DNA of 32,018 bases. Origin: Bacillus sp. AFS055030. GTDB lineage: Bacteria > Bacillota > Bacilli > Bacillales > Bacillaceae_G. The position numbers and the translations under genes are program-made. The notes under the pieces are model-generated. The model was not told where the DNA came from and searched no databases. It saw only the letters and a program-made list of their open reading frames with translations. Location: the NCBI RefSeq assembly GCF_002574545.1, contig NZ_NUGT01000024.1, positions 1 to 32,018 on the forward strand, written 5' to 3'. Shown piece after piece: positions 1-7,642 of the stretch. The stretch's first letter is position 1. Each line of letters begins with the position of its first letter.

Positions 1-283
1 GCAACCTTTCGTTCCAATCATTTTCTTTATGAAAAATAATAATCTTAAAAACAATAAAAAAGTGAATTGAACTAATGAATTACACTTTATTCATCAAAAC
101 TAAATCGAAACTCATGATGAAGACATTCACTTCTTTACAAATATTCATTGTCAAAAAGATGATCTATTCAATTTTAGTCAGTTAGTTAAAACATTTATAT
201 TTCAACCAATACCAATTGTATATCAATAAAAAGACAAATAAATAATAAATAGATTATTTTCCCTTTAAATTCAGTTAATTTTC

Positions 284-313
284 CTATTGACTACAATATA
301 TTTCAACACTCTG
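284..313. repeat. Relic end of an IS1182-type insertion sequence
   Basis: This 30-bp segment closely matches the last 30 bp of the complete IS at 25309-26844. Both begin CTATTGACTA and both end TTTCAACACTCTG, with differences only in the middle. As with the intact element, a terminator-like hairpin follows directly. No matching left end or transposase remnant was found in the window, so it is probably what remains of a decayed or deleted copy. The match is seen in the sequence; its origin is inferred. Confidence 0.55.
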
Positions 314-314
314 A

Positions 315-343
315 AAAAGCCACAAGGAATTCTTGTGGTTTTA
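315..343 (-). terminator. Hairpin terminator downstream of the GIY-YIG gene
   Basis: The arms CCACAAG (320-326) and CTTGTGG (332-338) flank a 5-nt loop, with A-rich sequence on the left that reads as U-rich on the minus strand. It lies about 95 bp beyond the stop of the minus-strand gene ending at 438, so it may end that two-gene unit. It directly abuts the IS-like end. Confidence 0.5.
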
Positions 344-437
344 GTGTTTGACAGAGCCCTAGAAATTTGAATGTCAAACTGTCTAAAAGAACATAAATTA
401 ATTGATAAAACGAGCGTAATCAACAATAAATAATTTG

Positions 438-803
438 CTATTGATTACCATTGCTACTATATGAGTTATACCCTCTTTCACCATAAGGTTGAAGTTTTTC
501 TAACCATTTTTCTTCTAGTTTTTTTAGATCTCCTTTGATACCTAATGGACTAATGTCTTCTTCCTTTAAAATTTCTAATACTTCAAATATAAATGACTCT
601 TTTCCATATTCATTCCATTCTTGTTGAAGAAGTTTATTTGTACAAGACCCCGCCTCTAATTCAAATTTCTTCCCATTAATGGTTTTTAAATTTTTAGTAC
701 TTACGATGAAGACTTTTTGATTTTTTATGTTTTTAATTTGGTAAATACCTGCTTGAACTTTCGTTTCCTTATATTGCATTTTCAATTCTTTTTTTCTACT
801 CAT
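438..803 (-). CDS. GIY-YIG-like small protein with degenerate YIG motif
   Basis: A 121-residue protein if read from the ATG at 803, which has GAAAGG about 11 nt upstream. A longer ATG reading from 839 would overlap the upstream gene. The segment AGIYQIKN followed about 10 residues later by VFIVSTKN has the layout of a GIY-YIG nuclease fold, but the second half reads FIV rather than YIG, so nuclease activity is doubtful. The C-terminal part (EEKWLEKLQPYGERGYN) resembles small Bacillus proteins that travel with DUF2087 regulators. It follows the DUF2087 gene by 20 nt on the same strand, so the two are probably co-transcribed. Function is unknown; a nucleic-acid-binding or regulatory partner role is a guess. 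Confidence 0.7.
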   Translation of the reverse strand: MSRKKELKMQYKETKVQAGIYQIKNIKNQKVFIVSTKNLKTINGKKFELEAGSCTNKLLQQEWNEYGKESFIFEVLEILKEEDISPLGIKGDLKKLEEKWLEKLQPYGERGYNSYSSNGNQ

Positions 804-823
804 TTTTAACAACCTTTCTTTTA

Positions 824-1579
824 CTAAGCTTTTACCCAATAACTACTGCCATCCGACTTTCGATCAATAAAGCCATATTCGATTAAGTATCTTCTTAACA
901 CGACATAATCAGGATAAATAGCTGTCAGTACTTCATTTATCTCTTTTTCTGAATAATTCTTATTTGGTGAAAATCTTTTCACAATTTCTCTTAACACAAC
1001 AAGCTTTTGTTTTTCCTTTAATGGAAATTTTTTTAATGGCCCATCTACGCCTTCAGGAAAGTATTTTTTTATAGTTTTTTCCATTTCATCTTCCGTAATG
1101 TTATAGCGCTCATCAACCATTTTTGCTGTTTTATGAAGTGGTAAAAAACTTGGCGCATGCTGATCCTTTTCTTTTAAAAGCTCCATCAAGACAAGAAATA
1201 ATTTTGCCTGTCTTTCCTTTTCCTTTAAAACAAAGCGATGATTCCTGATTGTCGAAGAGCTACCGATTCCCGTTTCTTTTTGTATTTCTGTATCACTCTT
1301 CCCTTGATAAAAAAGACGTAAAAGATGGTTTTGATGTTCTGTTAATCCTGTTAATTTTTTATCCAGTTGGATTAAATAATCGAAAACAGAGTCATGACTA
1401 TGTTCTATATGGACTTTCATGTATTTTTCGGCTTCATATAAAATTCCCGAATCTTGATAAATAATGCCTTTTTCAATTCTATTACTACAGAGTAAACAGT
1501 AATAATGATTTTCCTCTTCGATATATCCTTGTTTTAATTCTTCTATATCGGCATTCCAAAAAACGTCTAAATTTTCCAC
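824..1579 (-). CDS. Zinc-finger/HTH/DUF2087 domain regulator
   Basis: A 251-residue protein starting with GTG at 1579, with AAAAAGGG about 12 nt upstream. Three parts are visible. Residues about 25-62 carry CLLC followed by VHIEHSH, a likely C2H2-type zinc site. Residues about 75-120 look like a LuxR/sigma-type helix-turn-helix (QNHLLRLFYQGKSDTEIQKETG). Residues about 180-251 match DUF2087, with a RYLIEYGFIDRKSDGSSYW ending. It is probably a DNA-binding transcription factor. A near-consensus sigma-A promoter and a perfect 8-bp inverted repeat lie just upstream, which suggests autoregulation. The targets are unknown. Confidence 0.75.
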   Translation of the reverse strand: MENLDVFWNADIEELKQGYIEEENHYYCLLCSNRIEKGIIYQDSGILYEAEKYMKVHIEHSHDSVFDYLIQLDKKLTGLTEHQNHLLRLFYQGKSDTEIQKETGIGSSSTIRNHRFVLKEKERQAKLFLVLMELLKEKDQHAPSFLPLHKTAKMVDERYNITEDEMEKTIKKYFPEGVDGPLKKFPLKEKQKLVVLREIVKRFSPNKNYSEKEINEVLTAIYPDYVVLRRYLIEYGFIDRKSDGSSYWVKA

Positions 1580-1615
1580 TTAACAAACACAACCCTTTTT
1601 CGTTTATTACAAAAC

Positions 1616-1679
1616 AAACATTTAAACAAAATGTTTACTAATTTATAAACATATTATGTTATTGTTTAAAAAATGTCAA
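1616..1679 (-). promoter_or_regulatory. Sigma-A promoter with two inverted repeats (candidate autoregulatory operator)
   Basis: On the minus strand TTGACA (1679-1674) and TAATAT (1656-1651) are separated by exactly 17 bp. Just downstream is the perfect inverted repeat AAACATTT-N5-AAATGTTT (1616-1636). Overlapping it is a second one with arms GTTTA (1633-1637) and TAAAC (1646-1650). The placement between promoter and GTG start suits a repressor site for the HTH protein. The sequence is observed; the operator role is inferred. Confidence 0.5.
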
Positions 1680-2116
1680 TTTTACTATTCTATAAAACTC
1701 AAGTTGTTTATACATAATTAATAAAAAAGATCTCTTAAAAGCCCCTTTAACATAAAGGTACATTTTTCCTAATATGGTACCGTTTTTATCATTTAATGTT
1801 TTAAAAATGATTCTTTCTATTCTTTTCAACATAATTCATTTATTCCATAAGGACTAATTTCAAATCTTCAATTGACAATTTATTACAGTACTTTACAATT
1901 AAAATGTAAGGTAAATTTAATATTCGACACATTTTAATCTAATTAAAAAACCTAGTTTAATATGGAAAAATCTTTACATATTATTTTTCTTTTAGACTAA
2001 TATGGTTTAAGGAAAACAAAGGAAATAGGTATGACAAAGGATATATTCTTACGTCAGTCTTTACTGTCTAAGAATAAACGCAAATGAGTGATTTCTTTAC
2101 AAGATAGGAGGAAGTT
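1680..2116 (+). other. Intergenic region with 5'-UTR stem-loop before the deacetylase
   Basis: AT-rich divergent intergenic DNA. No gene is seen. A stem-loop at 2044-2076 has perfect 8-bp arms (TATTCTTA and TAAGAATA) and a shorter inner AGT/ACT pairing. It ends about 40 nt before the deacetylase start and has no T-tract, so it is an operator or mRNA-structure candidate rather than a terminator. I found no convincing ECF-type promoter. The start has a strong GGAGG ribosome binding site. Confidence 0.35.
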
Positions 2117-3415
2117 ATGTCAATTAACAATGAAAAACACATTGAGCTTTTATCAATCGAAAAAAAATTCGATAAATCCTTTTTGCATATAAAACTATTA
2201 TTTAATCAAGAAATAGAACTTCATTGGGAAATTGACAACGAAACGGCCAATCTTATGAAATCAAAAATTATTTTTGATGAAAACAATAAGTTTAGCCTTT
2301 CTTTATGTAGTACTTGGGATGAGGATAAAAAGCAGTTTACTAGTTTTGTAACGAAGTCAAACAGTAATAAGAGTGAAAAAATTTACTTTTCTTGTTCTGA
2401 AGAGTTTCATTTGCAACTTCACTCTATAAAAAATATGAAAGATCTTAGAATTTTAATTGATCTACCTTACTTATCAATTAGTCGATCCAGTTCAAAAAAA
2501 AATAAGGGTAATTCGAAAAAGTATAAACTATATGGTTGGCTTACTGTTGCTGCTATTAGTATTCTATCGATAAGCTTAATAGGTTATAAGAGTCAAACTT
2601 GTAAAGCAGAATCTTTATTTTGCGGAAAAAAACCAGCAAAAGCAGAAAGTGTTTCAAAGGTACAAAATACAAAATCTCCAGAGAAAAAAATTAAGTCAAA
2701 TCAGGAAAAACAAGTTCCAAAGAAAGATGATATCAAAAACGTATCTCAACCGAATGTACACACAAATGAACCTGATGTCAGATATGCAGTTAAAAAAGAA
2801 CCCATCAATAAACCCGTTCAATCAATATATCCGACTGTAAAATTAAACAATGTAATTAATTATAGTATCCCACAAGGTAGCGTAGCACTTACATTTGATG
2901 ATGGTCCCTCGAAATATTCGAAAGAAATAGTAAATGTTTTAAAGAAATACAAAGTTGGCGGTACTTTTTTCTACATCGGAGATAACGTTCAAAGGTATCC
3001 TGAAAATGTACAATATGCATATTCTAACGGTTATTCTGTTGGAAGCCACTCCATGCACCACTATAACTTCTTAAAACTATCTTATAAAAATCAAGAAGAT
3101 GATCTGGTTAGAACAAATAACTTAATAAAAAATATTACAAAGCAAGATACAGTACTCTTTAGACCACCCTACGGTGCAAAAAACCAAGCAACTATTGAAT
3201 TAATGCAAAAACACCAATTTAAAATGGTTTTATGGGATAAAGATACTGAAGACTGGAAGAATCGCAATACGAATACAATTGTAAATTACGTTAAAAGCCA
3301 CACTGGATCTGGAAGTATCATTCTACTTCACGAAACTAAACCTTCTTTGGATGCTTTACCACAAATTATTGAATATCTCCAATCAAAAAATTTAAAAATT
3401 GTTAGTTTAAATTAG
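2117..3415 (+). CDS. Membrane-anchored polysaccharide deacetylase (NodB domain, PgdA-like)
   Basis: A 432-residue protein. Residues 1-135 form a cytoplasmic domain I do not recognise, 137-157 a single membrane helix, and 160-250 a Lys/Pro-rich linker. A carbohydrate esterase 4 (NodB) domain follows from about 250 to the end. Its motifs are complete: TFDDGP (259-264, catalytic base D261 and metal ligand D262), SHSMHH (metal ligands H311 and H315), RPPYG (349-353), and LLHE (H405). Enzymes of this type remove acetyl groups from N-acetylglucosamine or N-acetylmuramic acid in peptidoglycan outside the membrane, and this can confer lysozyme resistance. Its place just upstream of sigV-rsiV-oatA fits that role. 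It has its own terminator, so it is a separate unit; the substrate is inferred. Confidence 0.85.
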   Translation: MSINNEKHIELLSIEKKFDKSFLHIKLLFNQEIELHWEIDNETANLMKSKIIFDENNKFSLSLCSTWDEDKKQFTSFVTKSNSNKSEKIYFSCSEEFHLQLHSIKNMKDLRILIDLPYLSISRSSSKKNKGNSKKYKLYGWLTVAAISILSISLIGYKSQTCKAESLFCGKKPAKAESVSKVQNTKSPEKKIKSNQEKQVPKKDDIKNVSQPNVHTNEPDVRYAVKKEPINKPVQSIYPTVKLNNVINYSIPQGSVALTFDDGPSKYSKEIVNVLKKYKVGGTFFYIGDNVQRYPENVQYAYSNGYSVGSHSMHHYNFLKLSYKNQEDDLVRTNNLIKNITKQDTVLFRPPYGAKNQATIELMQKHQFKMVLWDKDTEDWKNRNTNTIVNYVKSHTGSGSIILLHETKPSLDALPQIIEYLQSKNLKIVSLN

Positions 3416-3417
3416 CA

Positions 3418-3446
3418 AGTAGTCGCTTTTAGCGACTACTTTTTTA
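3418..3446 (+). terminator. Strong intrinsic terminator of the deacetylase gene
   Basis: A perfect 10-bp stem (AGTAGTCGCT, 3418-3427; AGCGACTACT, 3431-3440) with a TTT loop, followed by six T, starting 2 nt after the stop codon. Confidence 0.92.
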
Positions 3447-3851
3447 TTCAAACGTTTGTTTAAATTTTAGAGTAGTACTTTTCATTTGTTTTTGAATGAA
3501 TATCTTCTTCATTAGTCGCCCCCCCAATAATCAAAACTTTATTCATAAATTTATTTCTCTTTTAAAATTTTTTGTTTTATTTTCGTTCATTTTATTCTAT
3601 AAAAAGCCAATTAATGGAATTTTGGTGCACCCTTGCTCTTTTTTTATTAATTGTGTTTAGATTGTTTACGAATAGGAATGCCATCTGTATACTACTTATT
3701 TAGACCCATATCTCTTAAACGGTTAGGTTATTTTCTTTAGTAAATATTTCCTAGATTTTTTTTTATTTTTTATAAAACTTTTTCGAATAGGTATACGTCT
3801 TTTATAATGTGTACCTTCTTAGATACGTATCTCAAAAAAGGAGCTCTTTAA
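3447..3851 (+). promoter_or_regulatory. sigV upstream region with possible ECF and sigma-A promoters
   Basis: A 405-bp stretch without a supported gene; a hydrophobic 29-codon ORF at about 3608 has no ribosome binding site. AAAAC (3774-3778) and CGTC (3796-3799), 17 bp apart, resemble an ECF-type promoter and would allow sigV autoregulation. TATAAT (3803-3808) could be a sigma-A -10 element with a poor -35. A short palindrome AGATACGTATCT (3821-3832) lies just before the ribosome binding site. Promoter roles are inferred. Confidence 0.4.
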
Positions 3852-4337
3852 ATGAAGGGGAAAGCTAACTTAGAAAAGGAACTTGTAGATTTAATTATAA
3901 ATAATAAAGATGATTTTTATCGGTTAGCTTATAGCTACGTTAAAAACTCAGAAGATGCGGTGGATATATTACAAGATTCTATTCATAAAGCCATTTCCTC
4001 AAAAGATAAATTAAAAAATGAACAATCTTTAAAAAGTTGGTTTTATAGAATTGTAGTAAATACATCATTAGATTTTTTAAGAAAACAAAAAAAAGTAACT
4101 GTAATGGATGAAGAAACGATTGAGCTATATTCTTCAGGACAGGATGATAATTATACAGATATTGATTTAGAAAGATCATTAGAATCTTTACCAACTAAAT
4201 ATCGGGCTGTAATTGTCCTCAGGTATTTCGAAGACTTAAAAATTGAAGAAGTTGCTGAAATTTTACAGGAAAGTCCAAATACAATAAAAACTCGTTTATA
4301 TAAAGCTTTAGAAATACTCCGGATTAAAATGAAATGA
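3852..4337 (+). CDS. sigV: ECF sigma factor SigV
   Basis: A 161-residue ECF sigma factor, with AAAGGAG 8 nt before the ATG. Region 2 covers residues about 15-80 (FYRLAYSYVKNSEDAVDILQ, then SWFYRIVVNTSLDFLRKQ). Region 4 covers about 105-160, with the helix-turn-helix VAEILQESPNTIKTRLYKAL. There is no sigma-1 or -3 domain, as expected for the class. The next gene is an unmistakable RsiV, which identifies this as SigV. In B. subtilis SigV is released when lysozyme binds RsiV and then activates oatA and related cell-wall genes. Here sigV and rsiV are 24 nt apart and probably co-transcribed, and an ECF-like promoter lies upstream. The assignment rests on gene order and family resemblance. Confidence 0.9.
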   Translation: MKGKANLEKELVDLIINNKDDFYRLAYSYVKNSEDAVDILQDSIHKAISSKDKLKNEQSLKSWFYRIVVNTSLDFLRKQKKVTVMDEETIELYSSGQDDNYTDIDLERSLESLPTKYRAVIVLRYFEDLKIEEVAEILQESPNTIKTRLYKALEILRIKMK

Positions 4338-4361
4338 ATTTATTTTTGGGAGGCCAATTAG

Positions 4362-5234
4362 TTGGATAAAAAATTAGAAAAATTAAGATCGGACTATAAA
4401 AATGTTCCTATCCCTGATCATTTGGACATTATTGTTAATAAAGCAATTAAACGTTCCATAAAAAAAAGAGTCCCTTTAAAGTCAATTACAGGTTTTTTAA
4501 CTGCAGCACTATTTGTTTTATCAATCAATACTAGCTCGACTTTTGCAAAGACATTATCAAATGTTCCAATACTTGGAAATGTTGTTAATGTACTAACTTT
4601 TACTGAATATACTGTAGATGAGCCAACCTTTAAGGCAAATTTAAAAGTCCCTGCGGTTAAAAATTTAAAAAATAAAGAGTTAGAGCAAAGCTTGAACAAC
4701 AAATACTTAGAAGAAAATAAAAAGCTATATGATCAATTTATGAAAGAAACAGAATCTGTTAAAAAAGGTTCTGGTGCACACCTAGGAATTGATAGTGGTT
4801 ATGAAGTTAAAACAGATACTGAGGATATTTTGTCCATCGAAAGATATGTTGTTAATACCGCTGCCTCTTCCTCAACAACTATGAAATTTGACACAATTGA
4901 CAAGAAAAAGGAAATATTATTGTCATTACCGATTCTTTTTAAAGATAAATCATATGTAAAAATAATTAGCGAAAACATTAAAGAACAAATGAAAGAACAG
5001 ATGAAAAAAGATAAAAGTAAGGTATACTGGATACCGGAAGCAAATCTTGACTATTCAATTGATCCTTTCGTAAGCATTAAAGACAATCAAAATTTTTATA
5101 TAAATGAAGATCATAAGCTTATTATTTCATTTGATAAATATGAAGTTGCACCTGGTTATATGGGTGTGGTTGAATTTACGATTCCAACCGACGTCATTTC
5201 AAAAGTATTAGTTGGAGATCATTATATTAGATAA
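4362..5234 (+). CDS. rsiV: Anti-sigma-V factor and lysozyme receptor RsiV
   Basis: A 290-residue protein starting at TTG 4362, where GGGAGG sits 8 nt upstream; no in-frame ATG is as well placed. Residues 1-38 are the cytoplasmic sigma-binding part (LRSDYKNVPIPDHLDIIVNK). About 40-63 is a membrane segment ending in a signal-peptidase-like site (STFAK). The rest is the extracellular DUF3298-type lysozyme-binding domain. The ending EVAPGYMGVVEFTIPT closely resembles B. subtilis RsiV. In the known mechanism RsiV holds SigV at the membrane; bound lysozyme exposes it to signal peptidase and then RasP, which frees SigV. A terminator follows, so oatA is transcribed separately or by read-through. Confidence 0.92.
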   Translation: MDKKLEKLRSDYKNVPIPDHLDIIVNKAIKRSIKKRVPLKSITGFLTAALFVLSINTSSTFAKTLSNVPILGNVVNVLTFTEYTVDEPTFKANLKVPAVKNLKNKELEQSLNNKYLEENKKLYDQFMKETESVKKGSGAHLGIDSGYEVKTDTEDILSIERYVVNTAASSSTTMKFDTIDKKKEILLSLPILFKDKSYVKIISENIKEQMKEQMKKDKSKVYWIPEANLDYSIDPFVSIKDNQNFYINEDHKLIISFDKYEVAPGYMGVVEFTIPTDVISKVLVGDHYIR

Positions 5235-5255
5235 CTTTTTTAAATAAACGAATAA

Positions 5256-5295
5256 AGAGTCACTTTTAATTTATTAGATTTGGCTCTCTTTTTTT
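5256..5295 (+). terminator. Intrinsic terminator after rsiV
   Basis: AGAGTCA (5256-5262) pairs with TGGCTCT (5281-5287) with one G-U pair, followed by C and seven T. It separates sigV-rsiV from the oatA transcription unit. Confidence 0.75.
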
Positions 5296-5378
5296 GAAAA
5301 ACAAATACATTAAACAAAAGCCAATAGATAAAGAAGGCTATATAAATATAGATAAATTAGAGGAAGGGGAAATTAAAA

Positions 5379-5492
5379 ATGAACTTCGCGGTTCGGACGA
5401 TTAAGAAATTAAATAGTATAAGCGCTCAACATTTGTTCAAAAAAGAAATCGTTTATGAGGTGTTTAAACGAAGAGGTTATGCTTATGTCTAA
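5379..5492 (+). CDS. 37-codon basic leader ORF overlapping the oatA start
   Basis: A short ORF with a very good ribosome binding site (GAGGAAGGGG, about 8 nt before ATG 5379). It encodes 37 residues beginning MNFAVRTIKKLN and ending KRRGYAYV, rich in Lys/Arg and without a signal peptide. Its stop overlaps the preferred oatA start in the string ATGTCTAA (ATG 5485-5487, TAA 5490-5492), the usual layout for translational coupling. I do not recognise the peptide. It could be a true small protein, a leader that controls oatA translation, or the truncated end of a larger ancestral gene. Nothing else in the 220 bp between rsiV and oatA has coding character. Confidence 0.5.
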   Translation: MNFAVRTIKKLNSISAQHLFKKEIVYEVFKRRGYAYV

Positions 5493-7506
5493 TACAAAGA
5501 AACCGTTTCGTTATATGGCTGGATTAGACGGGCTTAGAGCTTTAGCTGTTTTATCTGTAATTGCATATCATTTGAATTTTTCATGGGCTTCTGGCGGGTT
5601 TCTAGGCGTTACAGTATTTTTTGTACTTTCAGGTTATTTGATTACCGATTTATTAATTGCTGAGTGGAGTACAAATCAAAGGATCGACTTAAAAAGCTTT
5701 TGGTACCGCCGCGCAAAAAGACTTCTACCGGGTATGTTCACCTTACTACTTATTGTCATTGCATTTGTTTCATTATTCAAATCATCAATGATCGGAAATT
5801 TAAAACAAGATTCAGTAGCTGCCATATTTTATTACAGTAATTGGTGGTATATCTTCCATCACCTTTCATATTTTGAGTCTTTTGCAAATCCATCGATATT
5901 AAATCATTTTTGGTCGTTAGCTGTTGAGGAGCAGTTTTATATTATTTGGCCGATCCTTACTCTATTAGGCTTAAAATATATTAAAAATAAAGATCGACTA
6001 TTTTTGTATACATTAGTTGGTGCAATCGTTTCTGCATTACTGATGGCTATATTATTCCATCCTGGTAGTGATCCTAGTAGGGTCTATTATGGAACTGACA
6101 CGAGAGCTTTTTCATTATTAATAGGGGCATCATTAGCTTTAGTATGGCCTAGCCGAAAACTTACAAATAACGTTACAACCTCTGGAAAAATATTAATTGA
6201 TCTAGTAGGGATTACGGGTTTACTTATTTTTCTACTGATGGTCAGTAAAACAAATCAGTATGATAGTTTCCTTTATCGTGGGGGAATGTTCTTATTGTCT
6301 ATTTCATCTGCCATGCTAATTGCGGCACTTGCTCACCCGACAAGTAAGATTGGTAGATTCCTATCAATGAAACCATTGAAATGGATCGGATTACGTTCAT
6401 ATGGAATCTATTTATGGCAGTACCCTGTCATTATTTTATTGTCCCCTAAGGTTAACACTGGCGATATTTCACTGTTTAGAGCAATTTGTCAAATTACATT
6501 AATATTTGTTCTTGCAGCTCTTTCCTATCACTATATTGAAGATCCAATTAGAAAAGGTAAACTAGGTATACTTTGGAAAAACTTCCTTGCAGGAAATATT
6601 AATTTAAAAGAATTCTTTTATAAACATATTGTGATCATATCCACATTTATTTTATTATCAGGTATCGCAAGCTTTGGACTATCTATTCTCCCTGATTCTA
6701 AAGATGTAAAAGCAAGTTCAGAAATTGAATCAGTTCAATCCGTATCAAAACAATCTTCTGAAACTGTTGTTGAAAACGGTACTAAAAACCCTCCTTCAAC
6801 AACTATAGATGATCACGATAAACAAGCAACCAAACCAATTGGGCAAAATGATGACGAAAAATCAGTAACTAATGAAGAAAAAACAGTAAATCAAGATGAA
6901 AAGCCAGTCAATGACAATACAAGTAAACAAAATAATAATAGTGGTCAAACAAATGAAGAGCCAAAGTCAGGTGTCGATCACAATCAAACTCCAAATACTA
7001 ACAAACCCGCTGAAACGAATAAGCCGGTTGTGTCAAATAATAATGTATTTATCGTAGGAGATTCAGTCGTTATTAATTCAATTCCTGAACTGAAGAAAAC
7101 CTATTCATCACTTTCTGTAAATGCTAAAATTGGAAGACAATTTACTGAAGCATCTGCAATCATTCAACAAGCAAAAAACACAAATTCGCTTGGAAATATT
7201 GTTGTTATAGAACTAGGTACAAACGGTCCCTTTACCACAAAACAAATGTCTTCTCTCATCGATTTAATTGGGAAAGATCGAAAAATTTTATTTGTTAACA
7301 CGCGAGTACCAAGACCTTGGGAGTCGATTGTGAATAAAACTTTAAGAGAAGTTTCAAGTAAATATGCAAATACTAGAGTTGTAGACTGGCATAGTGCTAG
7401 CGCAAATCATAACTCATATTTTTCTCCAGATGGTGTTCATTTAAAACCAGATGGTGCAAAAGCATTAGCGTCACTACTCATAAATGCAATTGAATCTTGG
7501 AAGTAA
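5485..7506 (+). CDS. oatA: Peptidoglycan O-acetyltransferase OatA
   Basis: The start is taken at ATG 5485 because GAGG lies 8 nt upstream; reading from ATG 5455 would add ten residues with no ribosome binding site. The product has 673 residues. The N-terminal acyltransferase-3 domain (about 10-370, some ten membrane helices) has RALAVLSVIAYH with H29 and SLAVEEQFYIIWP. An Asn/Lys-rich linker (about 405-515) is followed by an extracellular SGNH esterase-type domain, with GDS (S527), GTNG (N580) and DGVH (D649, H652). OatA acetylates the C6 hydroxyl of N-acetylmuramic acid, which blocks lysozyme. In B. subtilis the homologue YrhL/OatA belongs to the sigV operon; here a terminator and a small ORF intervene. 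Confidence 0.9.
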   Translation: MSNTKKPFRYMAGLDGLRALAVLSVIAYHLNFSWASGGFLGVTVFFVLSGYLITDLLIAEWSTNQRIDLKSFWYRRAKRLLPGMFTLLLIVIAFVSLFKSSMIGNLKQDSVAAIFYYSNWWYIFHHLSYFESFANPSILNHFWSLAVEEQFYIIWPILTLLGLKYIKNKDRLFLYTLVGAIVSALLMAILFHPGSDPSRVYYGTDTRAFSLLIGASLALVWPSRKLTNNVTTSGKILIDLVGITGLLIFLLMVSKTNQYDSFLYRGGMFLLSISSAMLIAALAHPTSKIGRFLSMKPLKWIGLRSYGIYLWQYPVIILLSPKVNTGDISLFRAICQITLIFVLAALSYHYIEDPIRKGKLGILWKNFLAGNINLKEFFYKHIVIISTFILLSGIASFGLSILPDSKDVKASSEIESVQSVSKQSSETVVENGTKNPPSTTIDDHDKQATKPIGQNDDEKSVTNEEKTVNQDEKPVNDNTSKQNNNSGQTNEEPKSGVDHNQTPNTNKPAETNKPVVSNNNVFIVGDSVVINSIPELKKTYSSLSVNAKIGRQFTEASAIIQQAKNTNSLGNIVVIELGTNGPFTTKQMSSLIDLIGKDRKILFVNTRVPRPWESIVNKTLREVSSKYANTRVVDWHSASANHNSYFSPDGVHLKPDGAKALASLLINAIESWK

Positions 7507-7536
7507 CACCGGTTGAATTGATTACTAGGTAAATTT

Positions 7537-7588
7537 AAAATGCACCCCATATAGTAGACATAGTCTACAATTTGGAGGTGCATTTTTT
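7537..7588 (+). terminator. Terminator of oatA
   Basis: AAAATGCACC (7537-7546) pairs with GGTGCATTTT (7577-7586), and inner TAGAC/GTCTA pairing extends the structure. It ends in a T-run 80 bp after the oatA stop. Confidence 0.8.
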
Positions 7589-7603
7589 ATTTATCATACA
7601 GAG

Positions 7604-7631
7604 AAAAGCCACAAGTTTCTTGTGGCTTTTT
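7604..7631 (-). terminator. Terminator of the subtilase gene (bidirectional)
   Basis: A perfect 11-bp stem (AAAGCCACAAG, 7605-7615; CTTGTGGCTTT, 7619-7629) with a TTT loop lies 12 bp beyond the minus-strand stop at 7643. A on one flank and T on the other allow action in both directions. Confidence 0.85.
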
Positions 7632-7642
7632 CATCTAACACT

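Larger units (their letters stand above)
1..437. other. Gene-free AT-rich stretch at window start
   Basis: No convincing coding region is seen. A weak imperfect hairpin (AAAGTG at 59-64 with CACTTT at 83-88) could be the terminator of a gene beyond the left edge. A 23-codon ORF at about 115-186 has no ribosome binding site. The notable contents are an IS1182-like end (284-313) and a terminator (315-343), both listed separately. Confidence 0.5.

Noticed and set aside
1249-1464. 71-codon plus-strand ORF
   Set aside because: Lies wholly antisense inside the DUF2087 regulator gene and has no ribosome binding site or family resemblance.
3600-3702. 29-codon hydrophobic ORF upstream of sigV
   Set aside because: No ribosome binding site and embedded in T-rich DNA; probably chance.
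5455-5484. Earlier ATG for oatA adding ten residues
   Set aside because: No ribosome binding site at the right distance, and the extra residues do not look like the family start; GAGG before ATG 5485 is well placed.
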